From: an uncultured Anaerolineae bacterium
GTDB taxonomy: Bacteria; Chloroflexota; Anaerolineae; Aggregatilineales; Phototrophicaceae
Length of the DNA: 64,000 bases
Reading direction: 5' to 3'
Assembly (NCBI GenBank): GCA_937922795.1
Contig: CALAJK010000026.1
Location: 44,227-108,226 of the forward strand
Under the pieces are notes generated by a model. The model was not told the DNA's origin. It worked only from the letters and a program-made list of their open reading frames with translations, and did no database searches. Each line of letters starts with the position of its first letter. Position 1 is the stretch's first letter. The position numbers were made by a program, and so were the translations under genes. Positions 50,819-60,832 of the stretch are shown here, piece after piece.

Positions 50819-51301
50819 ATGACCGACGTCCCCCTCGAGGTTCTGGTTGGCGAACGGCTGCGCGGCCGGGGCTGGACGATCTGCACCGCCGAATCCTGTA
50901 CCGGCGGCTTGATCGCACACCGGCTGACCAATGTCCCTGGCAGTTCAGCCTATATGATCGGCGGCGTGGTGGCGTATTCGAATATGTCCAAGCAGCGGGT
51001 GCTGGGGGTGCGCCAGGGCACGCTCATCGCCTACGGCGCGGTCAGCGAGCCGACCGCCGCCGAGATGGCCGTCCGCGCGCGCGCCCTGTTCGAGGCGCAT
51101 CTGGCGCTGAGCGTCACCGGCATCGCCGGGCCCGGCGGGGCGACGCCGGAGAAGCCGGTCGGCCTGACGTTCGTCGGCCTGGCCGGCCCGGATGACCTGC
51201 TGATCGTGCGGCAGTACCAGTGGGATGGCGACCGCGAGGCGAACAAGGCCGCCAGCGCCGACGCTGCGCTCGCCCTGGCGCTGGAGATCCTCGACCGCTG
51301 A
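50819..51301 (+). CDS. pncC: Nicotinamide-nucleotide amidase (CinA C-terminal domain)
   Basis: 160 aa, a stand-alone CinA-C domain. Signatures are TAESCTGGLIAHRLTNVPGSSAYMIGGVVAYSNMSK with the catalytic Ser in AESCTGG, and LALSVTGIAGPGGATPEKPVGLTFVGLAG. It deamidates nicotinamide mononucleotide to nicotinate mononucleotide, recycling NAD breakdown products. The N-terminal ADP-ribose pyrophosphatase (MoaB-like) domain of full CinA is missing, as in PncC enzymes. GAGGAG lies before the ATG. Confidence 0.93.
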   Translation: MTDVPLEVLVGERLRGRGWTICTAESCTGGLIAHRLTNVPGSSAYMIGGVVAYSNMSKQRVLGVRQGTLIAYGAVSEPTAAEMAVRARALFEAHLALSVTGIAGPGGATPEKPVGLTFVGLAGPDDLLIVRQYQWDGDREANKAASADAALALALEILDR

Positions 51302-51421
51302 GCGCCTGCGCTCGCGGGCAGACCGCGCCCGCTCACCGCGGCTCTTGACGGATGGCGGACATCCGACTACGCTGTAAGTCACGCGGGTCGGGCAGCTTAG
51401 ACGGACAGCTCATCTCTACTC

Positions 51422-52144
51422 ATGCGTTTTGAAACGATCAAAGCGAGCGCCTACCTGGTGGGTTGGCTCCAGTATGCGGGTCTGAAGATCCATCAGGACG
51501 GCGGCGACATTGTGCTGGTCGGGCTGCCGTCGGGCGAGACGGTCAGCATCCATCTGATCGAAAGTCCGCTGCCGCTGTACGAGATCCGCAGCATCCTGGA
51601 GTACAACGCCGCCCGCAGCTATTACACCTTGTTCGTGCTATGGTGCGACCTGCTGCTGCCGCCCGAAGGCCATCTGATCGAGACGCAGGATTGGGAAGAG
51701 GCGCTGCTGCTCCTCTACGAGGATCGCATCTACGCCTTCGAGATCTTCGGCAGCGAGGTGTTCATCTTCGCCGTCCACTTCGACCGCGAAGGCCGCTACC
51801 GCCACATCCGCTACGGCGATACGCTGCGCCTTGACCGGCTAAGCGTGCGGATCGCCGAGACCACGCTGGGCGCGTTCACCGGCGCGTGGCGGGTCGCCCA
51901 CGTGGGTGGAGCGGCCGCCGGGGCGCGGCCGTCCGCCTCGCGCCAGGCGTCGGCGCTGCGCGTCTATTACGACGTGCTCGACCTGGCCGAGGATGTGGGG
52001 CAGGAGGCGGTCAAGCTGGCGTACCGGCGGCTGGCGCGCCTGTATCACCCGGATGTCAACCCGGCGCCGGACGCGACCGCCCGCATGCAGGCGATCAACG
52101 AGGCTTACGAGAAGATCATGCAGCAGTTTGAGGATGAACGATGA
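51422..52144 (+). CDS. C-terminal J-domain protein
   Basis: 240 aa. The C-terminal 65 residues form a J domain: YYDVLDLAEDVGQEAVKLAYRRLARLYHPDVNPAPDATARMQAINEAYEKI, with the HPD motif needed to stimulate DnaK ATPase. The first 165 residues are an unknown, probably alpha/beta domain (SAYLVGWLQYAGLKIHQDGGDIVLVGLPSGETVSIHLIE...DRIYAFEIFGSEVFIFAVHFD). A short linker (AAAGARPSASRQAS) joins them. It is not DnaJ (no zinc domain). The N-terminal domain likely selects clients for DnaK. The stop overlaps the start of the MFS gene (ATGA). Confidence 0.8.
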   Translation: MRFETIKASAYLVGWLQYAGLKIHQDGGDIVLVGLPSGETVSIHLIESPLPLYEIRSILEYNAARSYYTLFVLWCDLLLPPEGHLIETQDWEEALLLLYEDRIYAFEIFGSEVFIFAVHFDREGRYRHIRYGDTLRLDRLSVRIAETTLGAFTGAWRVAHVGGAAAGARPSASRQASALRVYYDVLDLAEDVGQEAVKLAYRRLARLYHPDVNPAPDATARMQAINEAYEKIMQQFEDER

Positions 52145-53442
52145 ACCTGCCGAGCAAACCGGTGTTCTGGGCGGTCAGCCTGGGGCATATGGCCAACGAC
52201 ATCTTCATGAGCATGCGCTCGGTGGTGCTGACGTTCATCAGCGCCTATGTGCTGCCGATCACCAACGCCCAAATCGGGCTGGCCATCAGCCTGGGCGAAC
52301 TGCTGGGGGCGCTCAGCCAGCCGTTCTTCGGCCTGCTGGCCGACCGCACCGGCGGGCGTTGGGTGGGCGCGCTCGGCGTGGCCTGGACGGTGTCCGGCAT
52401 TCTGATCGCCATGCTGGTGGTGATGGCCGGCGGCGGCTTCTGGCTGATGCTCATTCCGCTGTCGCTGGCGGCGCTGGGCAGCGGCGCTTTTCACCCGGTC
52501 GGCTCGATGCACGCCGCCGACGCGGAGAAGTTCCGCGCCGCCAGCAACACCGCCCTGTTCTTCATGTTCGGGCAGCTCGGCCTGGGGCTAGGCCCGGCGC
52601 TGGCCGGGCTGGCGCTGAACAACGCCCATACTAACTACAACGCCCTGTTCGCCACCCCGCTGGGCCCGGCTTTCAAAGGCATCTTCATCGAGAATGGCAC
52701 GGTAGCGCCGGTGCTGCTGCTGGGGCTGCTGGCTGTTCCAGCGGTGGCGCTAATGGCCATCTTCATCCCCGACCGCGCCGCCCACACGGCCGCCCGTCCC
52801 ATCCCCGCGCCCGCCGCTGCCGCCGCTGGCGGGCGTCGGCTGCCGCTGCCGTTGGGGATGCTGGGCATCCTGGTGGCCGCCGTCATCTTCCGCAGCTTCG
52901 CCAACCCGGCCACCGTCAGCTTCATCCCGCGTATGTTCCAGGCGAAAGGCTGGACGCCGGCGGAGTACGGGCTGCTGGCGAGTTCATTCTGGATCGCGTC
53001 TGGCCTGGCGGGGGTCGTCTTCGGCTACGTGGCCAACCGGATTGACGTGCGCTATGTCATCGCTGGCGCGCTGCTGGCGGCCGCCCCGGCCATCTTCCTG
53101 CTGCCCGGCCTGGACGGCGGGCTGGCGTTTGTGCTGGCGATCGCCGCCGGCGGGCTCAGCGGCGGCTCGCACAGCCTGATCGTAGTGCTGGCGCAGGGGC
53201 TGCTACCGGGGCGCAAGGGGTTCGCGTCCGGCGCCATCCTGGGGTTGATCTTCGCCACCGGCGCTGTCGGCAACCTGGTCATCGGCTGGCTGGCTGATCG
53301 GGTCGGGGTGGCGGCGGCCTTCCACATCGTGGCGGCGGTGCTGGTGCTCACCTGCGGGCTGTGGCTGCTGCTGCCGTCCCCCAAGCGCGAGCGCCCGCCG
53401 GCCGCGCCGCTGCCAGAGCCCGCGCCCAGCCGGGCGGCGTGA
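52141..53442 (+). CDS. MFS transporter, fosmidomycin-resistance (Fsr)-like
   Basis: 433 aa with about 12 TM helices in two halves. The N-terminal signature SLGHMANDIFMSMRSVVLTFISAYVLP and the loop LGELLGALSQPFFGLLADRTGGRW match the Fsr/YfcJ-type MFS group. The central loop is Ala/Pro-rich (RAAHTAARPIPAPAAAAAGGRR). Likely a proton-driven efflux carrier; substrate unknown. It starts within the stop codon of the J-domain gene, so both are cotranslated. The C-terminal tail is Pro-rich (PPAAPLPEPAPSRAA). Confidence 0.87.
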   Translation: MNLPSKPVFWAVSLGHMANDIFMSMRSVVLTFISAYVLPITNAQIGLAISLGELLGALSQPFFGLLADRTGGRWVGALGVAWTVSGILIAMLVVMAGGGFWLMLIPLSLAALGSGAFHPVGSMHAADAEKFRAASNTALFFMFGQLGLGLGPALAGLALNNAHTNYNALFATPLGPAFKGIFIENGTVAPVLLLGLLAVPAVALMAIFIPDRAAHTAARPIPAPAAAAAGGRRLPLPLGMLGILVAAVIFRSFANPATVSFIPRMFQAKGWTPAEYGLLASSFWIASGLAGVVFGYVANRIDVRYVIAGALLAAAPAIFLLPGLDGGLAFVLAIAAGGLSGGSHSLIVVLAQGLLPGRKGFASGAILGLIFATGAVGNLVIGWLADRVGVAAAFHIVAAVLVLTCGLWLLLPSPKRERPPAAPLPEPAPSRAA

Positions 53443-53448
53443 GGGCGG

Positions 53449-53994
53449 TCAGCGGGCGGACCAGGTGTCTTCAGGCACGCCTGCTTGGAGGTTTTCCCAG
53501 CGGGCGAGCACGAACAGAAAATCGGACAGGCGGTTGAGATAAGCTAGGGCGTGGCCGCCCAGCGCCTCATGCTGCTGGAGCAGCACCACCACGCGTTCGG
53601 CGCGGCGGCACACCGTCCGCGCCACGTGAATCTGCGCCGCCGCCGGCGTCCCGCCCGGCAGGATGAAATTGGTCAGCGGGGGCAGCGCGGCAGTCATGTC
53701 GTCAATCTGCGTCTCCAGCCAGGCGATGGTGTCGGCATCCATCCGCACCACCCAACGGCTCTGGGCTTCCGGCGGCGTCGCCAGGTCGGCGCCCAGATGG
53801 AACAACTGGCGCTGCACCTGCGCCAGCCAGTCATCGGTGCGCGGCGAAGGCTTCAACGCCCGCGCCAGCCCCAGGCACGAATTCAGCTCATCCACCGTGC
53901 CATAAGCCTCTACCCGCAGGTGGGACTTGTAGACGCGCCCGCTCGAAAACAGGCTGGTCGTGCCATCGTCGCCGGTTTTGGTGTATATTTTCAT
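53449..53994 (-). CDS. Cob(I)yrinic acid a,c-diamide adenosyltransferase, PduO type
   Basis: 181 aa. The start MKIYTKTGDDGTTSLFSSGRVYKSHLRVEAYGTVDELNSCLGLAR is the ATP-binding signature of PduO/MMAB enzymes, and FILPGGTPAAAQIHVARTVCRRAERVVV contains the conserved Arg-rich helix. It transfers adenosyl from ATP to Co(I) of corrinoids to make coenzyme B12. No other B12 gene or B12 riboswitch is seen here. It converges with the MFS gene. Confidence 0.93.
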   Translation of the reverse strand: MKIYTKTGDDGTTSLFSSGRVYKSHLRVEAYGTVDELNSCLGLARALKPSPRTDDWLAQVQRQLFHLGADLATPPEAQSRWVVRMDADTIAWLETQIDDMTAALPPLTNFILPGGTPAAAQIHVARTVCRRAERVVVLLQQHEALGGHALAYLNRLSDFLFVLARWENLQAGVPEDTWSAR

Positions 53995-54016
53995 ATGGAG
54001 TAGGACGCTTTCGGGA

Positions 54017-54045
54017 TTGACGAATTAGAACGCCTGTGCTAATTT
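54017..54045 (+). promoter_or_regulatory. recA promoter with LexA-like palindrome
   Basis: TTGACG (54017-54022), a 17-bp spacer and TAATTT (54040-54045) form the promoter. A 22-bp palindrome, AATTAGnACnnnnGTnCTAATT (54024-54045), fills the spacer and -10. Its core GAAC-GCCT-GTGC is one base from the Gram-positive LexA box GAAC-N4-GTTC. The position fits SOS repression. Confidence 0.65.
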
Positions 54046-54090
54046 GGGCATTGTTCATCCGCGCACGATCATAAACAGGAAGCTGAAAAA

Positions 54091-55254
<1,164 letters not shown>

Positions 55255-55279
55255 ACTGCGGGGCGCACCCTCGCGCCGA

Positions 55280-55888
55280 TCAACCCCTACGGCGCGCGTC
55301 GACGCGCCGCGCTTCGGCCAGGATGAAGTCCACCGCCGCCTGGACGGTCGGGTCGGGCAGCGTCGCGGCGGGCAGCGCGCCGATGGCCGCGTCGAGCAGC
55401 GTCGGCGGCTCCAGCAGCAGCCGCGCCCGGCCCACCTGCCCGCCGTGGACGGCCTGCAGATGCAGCCGGCGTCCGTCCAGCCGGGTGGCAGGGGCAGGAG
55501 CCAGCACGATGGTCAGCGCCGCATCGGGGGCGCTCTCGTCGGCGCTGGCGACGGCGGCCAGCCGGCCCTGCCGCCAAGGCCGGCCAGGCTCCACCAGCGC
55601 CATGCCCAGAAAGTTGGCGTCCAGCTTGAGGCGAGCGTCCGCCGCCAGGCCGCCGGCGACCCGCGCCGCGTGGCAGCCGAGGGCGTCCAGGGCGATCAGC
55701 GCTGAGCGCCCGCCGGTGGCGGCGCAGTGCCAAACCTCCGGGGCGCAAGCGTCGCCCAGATCGAACAGATAATGAGGGGTGGGCTGGCCGCCCATCCCCC
55801 AGGTTCTGATGAAGGTGTACAGGCGGGGCAGCAGGCTCAGGTCGCCGCGCAGCCCGCCGGTGTACACGATGGTCAGCGGTGCTTCCAC
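55280..55888 (-). CDS. Degenerate 5'-nucleotidase/metallophosphoesterase-like protein
   Basis: 202 aa. The order of elements resembles the metallophosphoesterase domain of UshA-type 5'-nucleotidases: TIVYTGGLRGDLSLLPRL (usual HTxDxHG), HYLFDLGDA (usual DAGD) and ALIALDALGCHAARVAGG (usual LGYDA..GNHE). The His and Asn ligands are replaced (Gly-Gly-Leu at the first site; no Asn-His at the third), so metal binding is doubtful. GTG start at 55888, 16 nt inside the enoyl-CoA hydratase gene. I am not certain of the family. Confidence 0.5.
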   Translation of the reverse strand: MEAPLTIVYTGGLRGDLSLLPRLYTFIRTWGMGGQPTPHYLFDLGDACAPEVWHCAATGGRSALIALDALGCHAARVAGGLAADARLKLDANFLGMALVEPGRPWRQGRLAAVASADESAPDAALTIVLAPAPATRLDGRRLHLQAVHGGQVGRARLLLEPPTLLDAAIGALPAATLPDPTVQAAVDFILAEARRVDARRRG

Positions 55889-56649
55889 TGCGGCGCGCGT
55901 TTGGCGACGAAAGCCTGCATCCCTTCCGCTTTGTCCTCAGTGCCGAACAGCAGGTAGAAGCTCTGCTTCTCGTAATCCAGCCCCTCGGACAAGCTGAGTT
56001 CAAAGGCTTTGTTGACGGCTGCCTTGATCATCTGCGCCGCCACCCCCGGCATGCCGGCGATCTTCTCGGCCAGTTGGATGGCCTCGGTTAGGTAGCTGTC
56101 GACCGGCGCGACGCGGTTGACCAGCCCGTAGTGCAGGGCTTCTTGGGCGGTCAAGTGGCGGTTAGCCAGCATGATCTCCATGGCCAGCGCTTTGCCGACG
56201 GCCCGCGTCAGCCGCTGCGTGCCGCCCGCCCCCGGCATGATGCCGATGGTGATCTCCGGCTGGCCGAACTTGGCCGTCTCGGAGGCCACGATCATGTCGC
56301 ACAGCATGGCCAGCTCGCAGCCGCCCCCCAGCGCCCAGCCGGAGACCGCCGCGATCAGCGGTTTGCGCAGCCGGCTGAGGCGCGACCAGTCGGTGAAGTC
56401 ATCGCCACTCAGCATCTCTACCTGGCCAGCCGCCTCCATCTGCTTGATGTCAGCGCCGGCGGCGAAGGCTTTGTCGCTCCCGGTCAGCACCAGGCAGCGC
56501 ACTTCGGGGTCGCGGTCGAACGCTTCGAGCGCGTCGAATACCTCGCGCATCAGCGGCCCGCTGAGCGCATTCAGCGCCTGCGGTCGGTTCAGCCGCACCA
56601 GGCCGACGCCCGGCGCGGGCGTCTCGGTGAGGATATATTCATAAGTCAT
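55873..56649 (-). CDS. Enoyl-CoA hydratase/isomerase family
   Basis: 258 aa crotonase. The oxyanion-hole segments are DKAFAAGADIKQME and SGWALGGGCELAMLCD. Both catalytic Glu residues are present, in GGGCELA and FGQPEITIGIMPGAGGTQRL, as in classic enoyl-CoA hydratases. It hydrates trans-2-enoyl-CoA in beta-oxidation or a related pathway. Downstream gene overlaps by 16 nt; citrate synthase lies upstream on the same strand. Confidence 0.93.
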   Translation of the reverse strand: MTYEYILTETPAPGVGLVRLNRPQALNALSGPLMREVFDALEAFDRDPEVRCLVLTGSDKAFAAGADIKQMEAAGQVEMLSGDDFTDWSRLSRLRKPLIAAVSGWALGGGCELAMLCDMIVASETAKFGQPEITIGIMPGAGGTQRLTRAVGKALAMEIMLANRHLTAQEALHYGLVNRVAPVDSYLTEAIQLAEKIAGMPGVAAQMIKAAVNKAFELSLSEGLDYEKQSFYLLFGTEDKAEGMQAFVAKRAPQWKHR

Positions 56650-56692
56650 GGTCTGCGCTCCCTGGCCGGCTCCTCCTAAGCGTGAACGACGC

Positions 56693-57967
<1,275 letters not shown>

Positions 57968-58057
57968 AGGCACGTCTCCATTGTGGTGAGACTGGCAGAC
58001 GCCGGGTCAGCAGGGCGCGCCGGCGGCTGTCAGGTACAGAACGATTAACTTTGACTG

Positions 58058-58063
58058 AGTATA
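58058..58063 (-). promoter_or_regulatory. -10 element for gltA
   Basis: TATACT on the minus strand in GCGTTATACTCAG, about 90 nt upstream of gltA; TTACAA lies 17 bp upstream as a moderate -35. The 58100 side belongs to the 3' end of the next gene. Confidence 0.4.
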
Positions 58064-58117
58064 ACGCGAATTGATAACAGTTGTAATCTTCTCACCGGAC
58101 GTTTAAGACCATTAGAC

Positions 58118-58441
58118 TCAGGCGGGGTGGCCGTCATCGCCGGACGCCTGGCGCTCGTGGCGTTCGCGCCGGGCATACTGGATGGCGAAGCCCACGCGCT
58201 TCAGGCTGCCCACTTCGCACTGCAGCACGTAGCCTTCTGGCCGGTTCGGGTCAGGGCCGGCGCTGTGGCTGTATTCCACGAAATCCACGCCTTTCGCCAG
58301 CCGGGTGATCTCGCCCGGCCCCCAGATCTCGGTCATCACTTCCTGGACGGCTTCCTCAACCGGCTGCGGCTCACCATCCACCAGGATGATGAAGTCGCGA
58401 TTATCGCGGAACCGGACGACGCCCACATACACTTTCAGCAT
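58118..58441 (-). CDS. Hypothetical protein, 107 aa
   Basis: I do not recognise this protein. It appears alpha/beta: VYVGVVRFRDNRDFIILVDGEPQPVEEAVQEVMTEIWGPGEITRL..., then a short strand region (GYVLQCEVGSLKRVGFAIQYARRERHER) and a charged tail. A strong AGGAGG precedes the ATG, supporting a real gene. It stands alone between gltA and a divergent unknown gene. Confidence 0.6.
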   Translation of the reverse strand: MLKVYVGVVRFRDNRDFIILVDGEPQPVEEAVQEVMTEIWGPGEITRLAKGVDFVEYSHSAGPDPNRPEGYVLQCEVGSLKRVGFAIQYARRERHERQASGDDGHPA

Positions 58442-58624
58442 CGCTGCCTCCTCCTGCCTACAGACCGTCCATTATGCCCGCCCGCGCCGCCGTCTCGCAA
58501 CCGACCTGCCGTTCGGCACGTTTGCGCCCTGAAGAATGTCCATTTCTACGTATTTCATACGCCCGGCCGGATACAATAGTGTTTGTAAGGTGCGCTCATC
58601 GGGCCTCCTTATGAAAGGTCCTCC

Positions 58625-59317
58625 ATGCCTACCCAGCCATCCAAGCAAATGCTCACAATTGACAGCCGGGTGCCGTTCGCCGACGCGATTGCCGCCTGGC
58701 ATCAGATTCACGGCATCCCATTGGGGACGCTGATCCACGACAGCCGACGCTACGAACCGGCTTACCTGGCGTGGGAGACGGTGCGGCGCGCGCGCAACCC
58801 CTTCTTCCGGCAGGGCACGGGCTTCGAAGGGTATTTCGTCGGGCACTGCCGCTCGCCTGAGGAAGCGCTGGAGCGCATTCTCGGCACGAGCAAAGACATC
58901 CTGGCCAGCATCGCTCGGTATCATCCTCACGACTATGCTCATCGCTCGCGCTTGATGAAGGCGCTCACCGAGGAACACACCGATCCGCGCGTCATGGCCG
59001 AGTGGTCGGCGATCCTGGGGGCGACGCTGGCGCGTCTGCGCGCCAATGTGCGGCGCTCGCCCCAGGCCGAGACGTTCCAAGGCCACACCTACAAGATCGT
59101 CAGCCAGCTCCCTTCGATGGTGTACGTGCCGCAGCACTACCAGATCGAACAGATCTACCGCATCGGCAGCGATGACGTCCCTGGCCCCAAGCTCGACGTC
59201 AGCCTGAACAGCTTGAAGCCGTCAGACCAGGACGCCTGGCTGGTGGCGGCCTTCATCGGCAAGTTTGGCCACCCGCTGGTGAGAGAATTCTTACGGTTGG
59301 CCTCTGAACGCCGTTGA
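58625..59317 (+). CDS. Hypothetical protein, 230 aa
   Basis: I do not recognise this protein. It is soluble and mixed helical: FADAIAAWHQIHGIPLGTLIHDSRRYEPAYLAWETVRRARNP at the N-terminus, a helical centre (SKDILASIARYHPHDYAHRSRLMKALTEEHTDPRVMAEWSAILGATL) and a C-terminal helical end. No catalytic motif is obvious, though several conserved-looking His/Asp/Tyr clusters exist. GAAAGGTCCTCC precedes the ATG; a TACAAT (58572-58577) lies upstream. It precedes a lone receiver protein on the same strand. Confidence 0.6.
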   Translation: MPTQPSKQMLTIDSRVPFADAIAAWHQIHGIPLGTLIHDSRRYEPAYLAWETVRRARNPFFRQGTGFEGYFVGHCRSPEEALERILGTSKDILASIARYHPHDYAHRSRLMKALTEEHTDPRVMAEWSAILGATLARLRANVRRSPQAETFQGHTYKIVSQLPSMVYVPQHYQIEQIYRIGSDDVPGPKLDVSLNSLKPSDQDAWLVAAFIGKFGHPLVREFLRLASERR

Positions 59318-59321
59318 GCGC

Positions 59322-59350
59322 TTGACGGGCTGCGCCGCCTGCTGCCATAA
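59322..59350 (+). promoter_or_regulatory. Promoter of the lone receiver gene
   Basis: TTGACG (59322-59327), a 17-bp spacer and CATAAT (59345-59350), giving a leader of about 60 nt. Confidence 0.6.
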
Positions 59351-59416
59351 TAGGCATCATACCGATACAGCTCAGGCTGTGTCGTCCCCTTCCTGACCAG
59401 ACAGACGGCGGGTCTC

Positions 59417-59779
59417 ATGGCCAAAAAGCGTGCGCTGCTCGTCGAAGATGATATCGATCATCTGCATATTTTCAGTCATGTAGTGCAAAAAGCTGGGTAC
59501 GAGGTTGATCAGGCCGCCACGATGAGCCAAGCGCAGGCACTGCTGGAGGGCGGCCAGTATGACCTGTTCATCTGTGATATGCGCCTGCCGGACGGCCGGG
59601 GGTTCGACCTGCTGCGCGATCGGCATGCGCAGCTCCGGGCTGCTGGCACGGTGATCGTGATCATGTCGGCGGAAGATCACTACCGTCAGGCGAGCGAAGC
59701 GCTGGGCATCGACTATTTCCTGCTCAAACCGGTGCTGCCCAGCATGTTCACAAACCTGCTCCAGCGCATCAGCGGCTGA
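59417..59779 (+). CDS. Stand-alone response regulator receiver
   Basis: 120 aa, a single receiver domain with no output domain. It has the acidic pair in LLVEDDIDH, the phosphoacceptor Asp in LFICDMRLPDG, Ser in VIMSAEDH and Lys in FLLKPVLPS. It would shuttle phosphate or act by protein binding; a partner kinase is not encoded nearby. It has its own promoter and converges with the MBL gene. Confidence 0.88.
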   Translation: MAKKRALLVEDDIDHLHIFSHVVQKAGYEVDQAATMSQAQALLEGGQYDLFICDMRLPDGRGFDLLRDRHAQLRAAGTVIVIMSAEDHYRQASEALGIDYFLLKPVLPSMFTNLLQRISG

Positions 59780-59785
59780 CCGGCT

Positions 59786-60781
59786 TCACGCCGGCCAGAA
59801 ACGCCAGACGGCGTCTTCCTCGCGCCGGACGCGCCCGCGCTGCTCCAGATACTCCAGGTGCGCCAGCGTCTCGGCCATGGCGAAGCGCCATTCGTGCGTC
59901 GAAAATGCGTCGCCGCCGTCGAATATCTGCTGCCCGGCTTCATACACTGTCGCCCCGCCGCGGACTGCCGCCAGCGTTCGTTCCAACCGGGCGGCGTGGT
60001 GCGCTTGCAGCTCGTTCACCCGCCCGCGCCAGTCGGTGATGAGCGCCTTGTGTCCTGGCAGCGCCAGCCGCACCTCCAGCATCTCTAGTTGGCGCAGCGA
60101 CTCCAGAAAGCGCCCCAGCGGGTCGGGCTGGAAGTCCGGCCAGCGCCCGATGTTCGGCGTGATCTTCAGCAGCACCTGGTCGCCGCACAGCAGCAGCTGG
60201 TCGTCGGGATCGTAGAATATGAGCTGGCCGTCGCTGTGGCCGGGGGCGTGGATGGCCTGGAAGCGCCGCCGGCCAATGCGCAGTTCGTCGCCCGCCTGGA
60301 TCAGCTCGCGCCGCAGCGGGTGCGGCAGCGTCATCGCGCCGGTGGTCACCACGCCCTGCGCCACCTCCGCCGCCATCGCCGGGGGCATGCCGCACGCCAG
60401 CAGCAGCCGTTCGCTGGCGGCGCCGCTCCGGGGCAGATCATCCCAGACTTGGTGCGCCTGCCGGTCTTCCTGCGGCGACAGCCGCACCGGGGGCGGCTCA
60501 GCGCCGGCTTGGTCCTGCAGCCAGCCGGCCAGGCCGAAGTGATCGGGGTGGCTGTGCGTCAGCACGATCTGGCGCACGTCGCGCAGGGTGATGCCGAGCG
60601 CGGCCAGCGCCGCCGTCCAGACGTCGCGGGCGGCGCGCGTGTTCAGGCCGGTATCGAAGATCGTCCAGCCGTCATCGCCGCGCGCCAGATAGACGTTCAC
60701 GCGGTTGAGGGCGAACGGCAGCGGCAGGTGCAGTTGGAACAGGTCGTCGGCGACCGGAGAGAGGACAGGGGCGGAGGTCAT
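59786..60781 (-). CDS. MBL-fold metallo-hydrolase
   Basis: 331 aa. The metallo-beta-lactamase signature is THSHPDHFGLAGWL (HxHxDH), followed by a further His in GHSDGQLIFYDPDDQLLLCGDQVL with the conserved Asp. The C-terminal 100 residues form a helical and winged-helix-like extension (GRVNELQAHHAARLERTLAAV... FSTHEWRFAMAETLAHLEYLEQRGRVRRE), as in LACTB2-like proteins. Likely a thioester, nucleic acid or lactone hydrolase. ATG at 60781. Substrate unknown. Confidence 0.85.
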   Translation of the reverse strand: MTSAPVLSPVADDLFQLHLPLPFALNRVNVYLARGDDGWTIFDTGLNTRAARDVWTAALAALGITLRDVRQIVLTHSHPDHFGLAGWLQDQAGAEPPPVRLSPQEDRQAHQVWDDLPRSGAASERLLLACGMPPAMAAEVAQGVVTTGAMTLPHPLRRELIQAGDELRIGRRRFQAIHAPGHSDGQLIFYDPDDQLLLCGDQVLLKITPNIGRWPDFQPDPLGRFLESLRQLEMLEVRLALPGHKALITDWRGRVNELQAHHAARLERTLAAVRGGATVYEAGQQIFDGGDAFSTHEWRFAMAETLAHLEYLEQRGRVRREEDAVWRFWPA

Positions 60782-60832
60782 GCGATGCCTTTCAGGTGGA
60801 ACAGCGGATGACCGCTAGGACGCAAACCGCGT

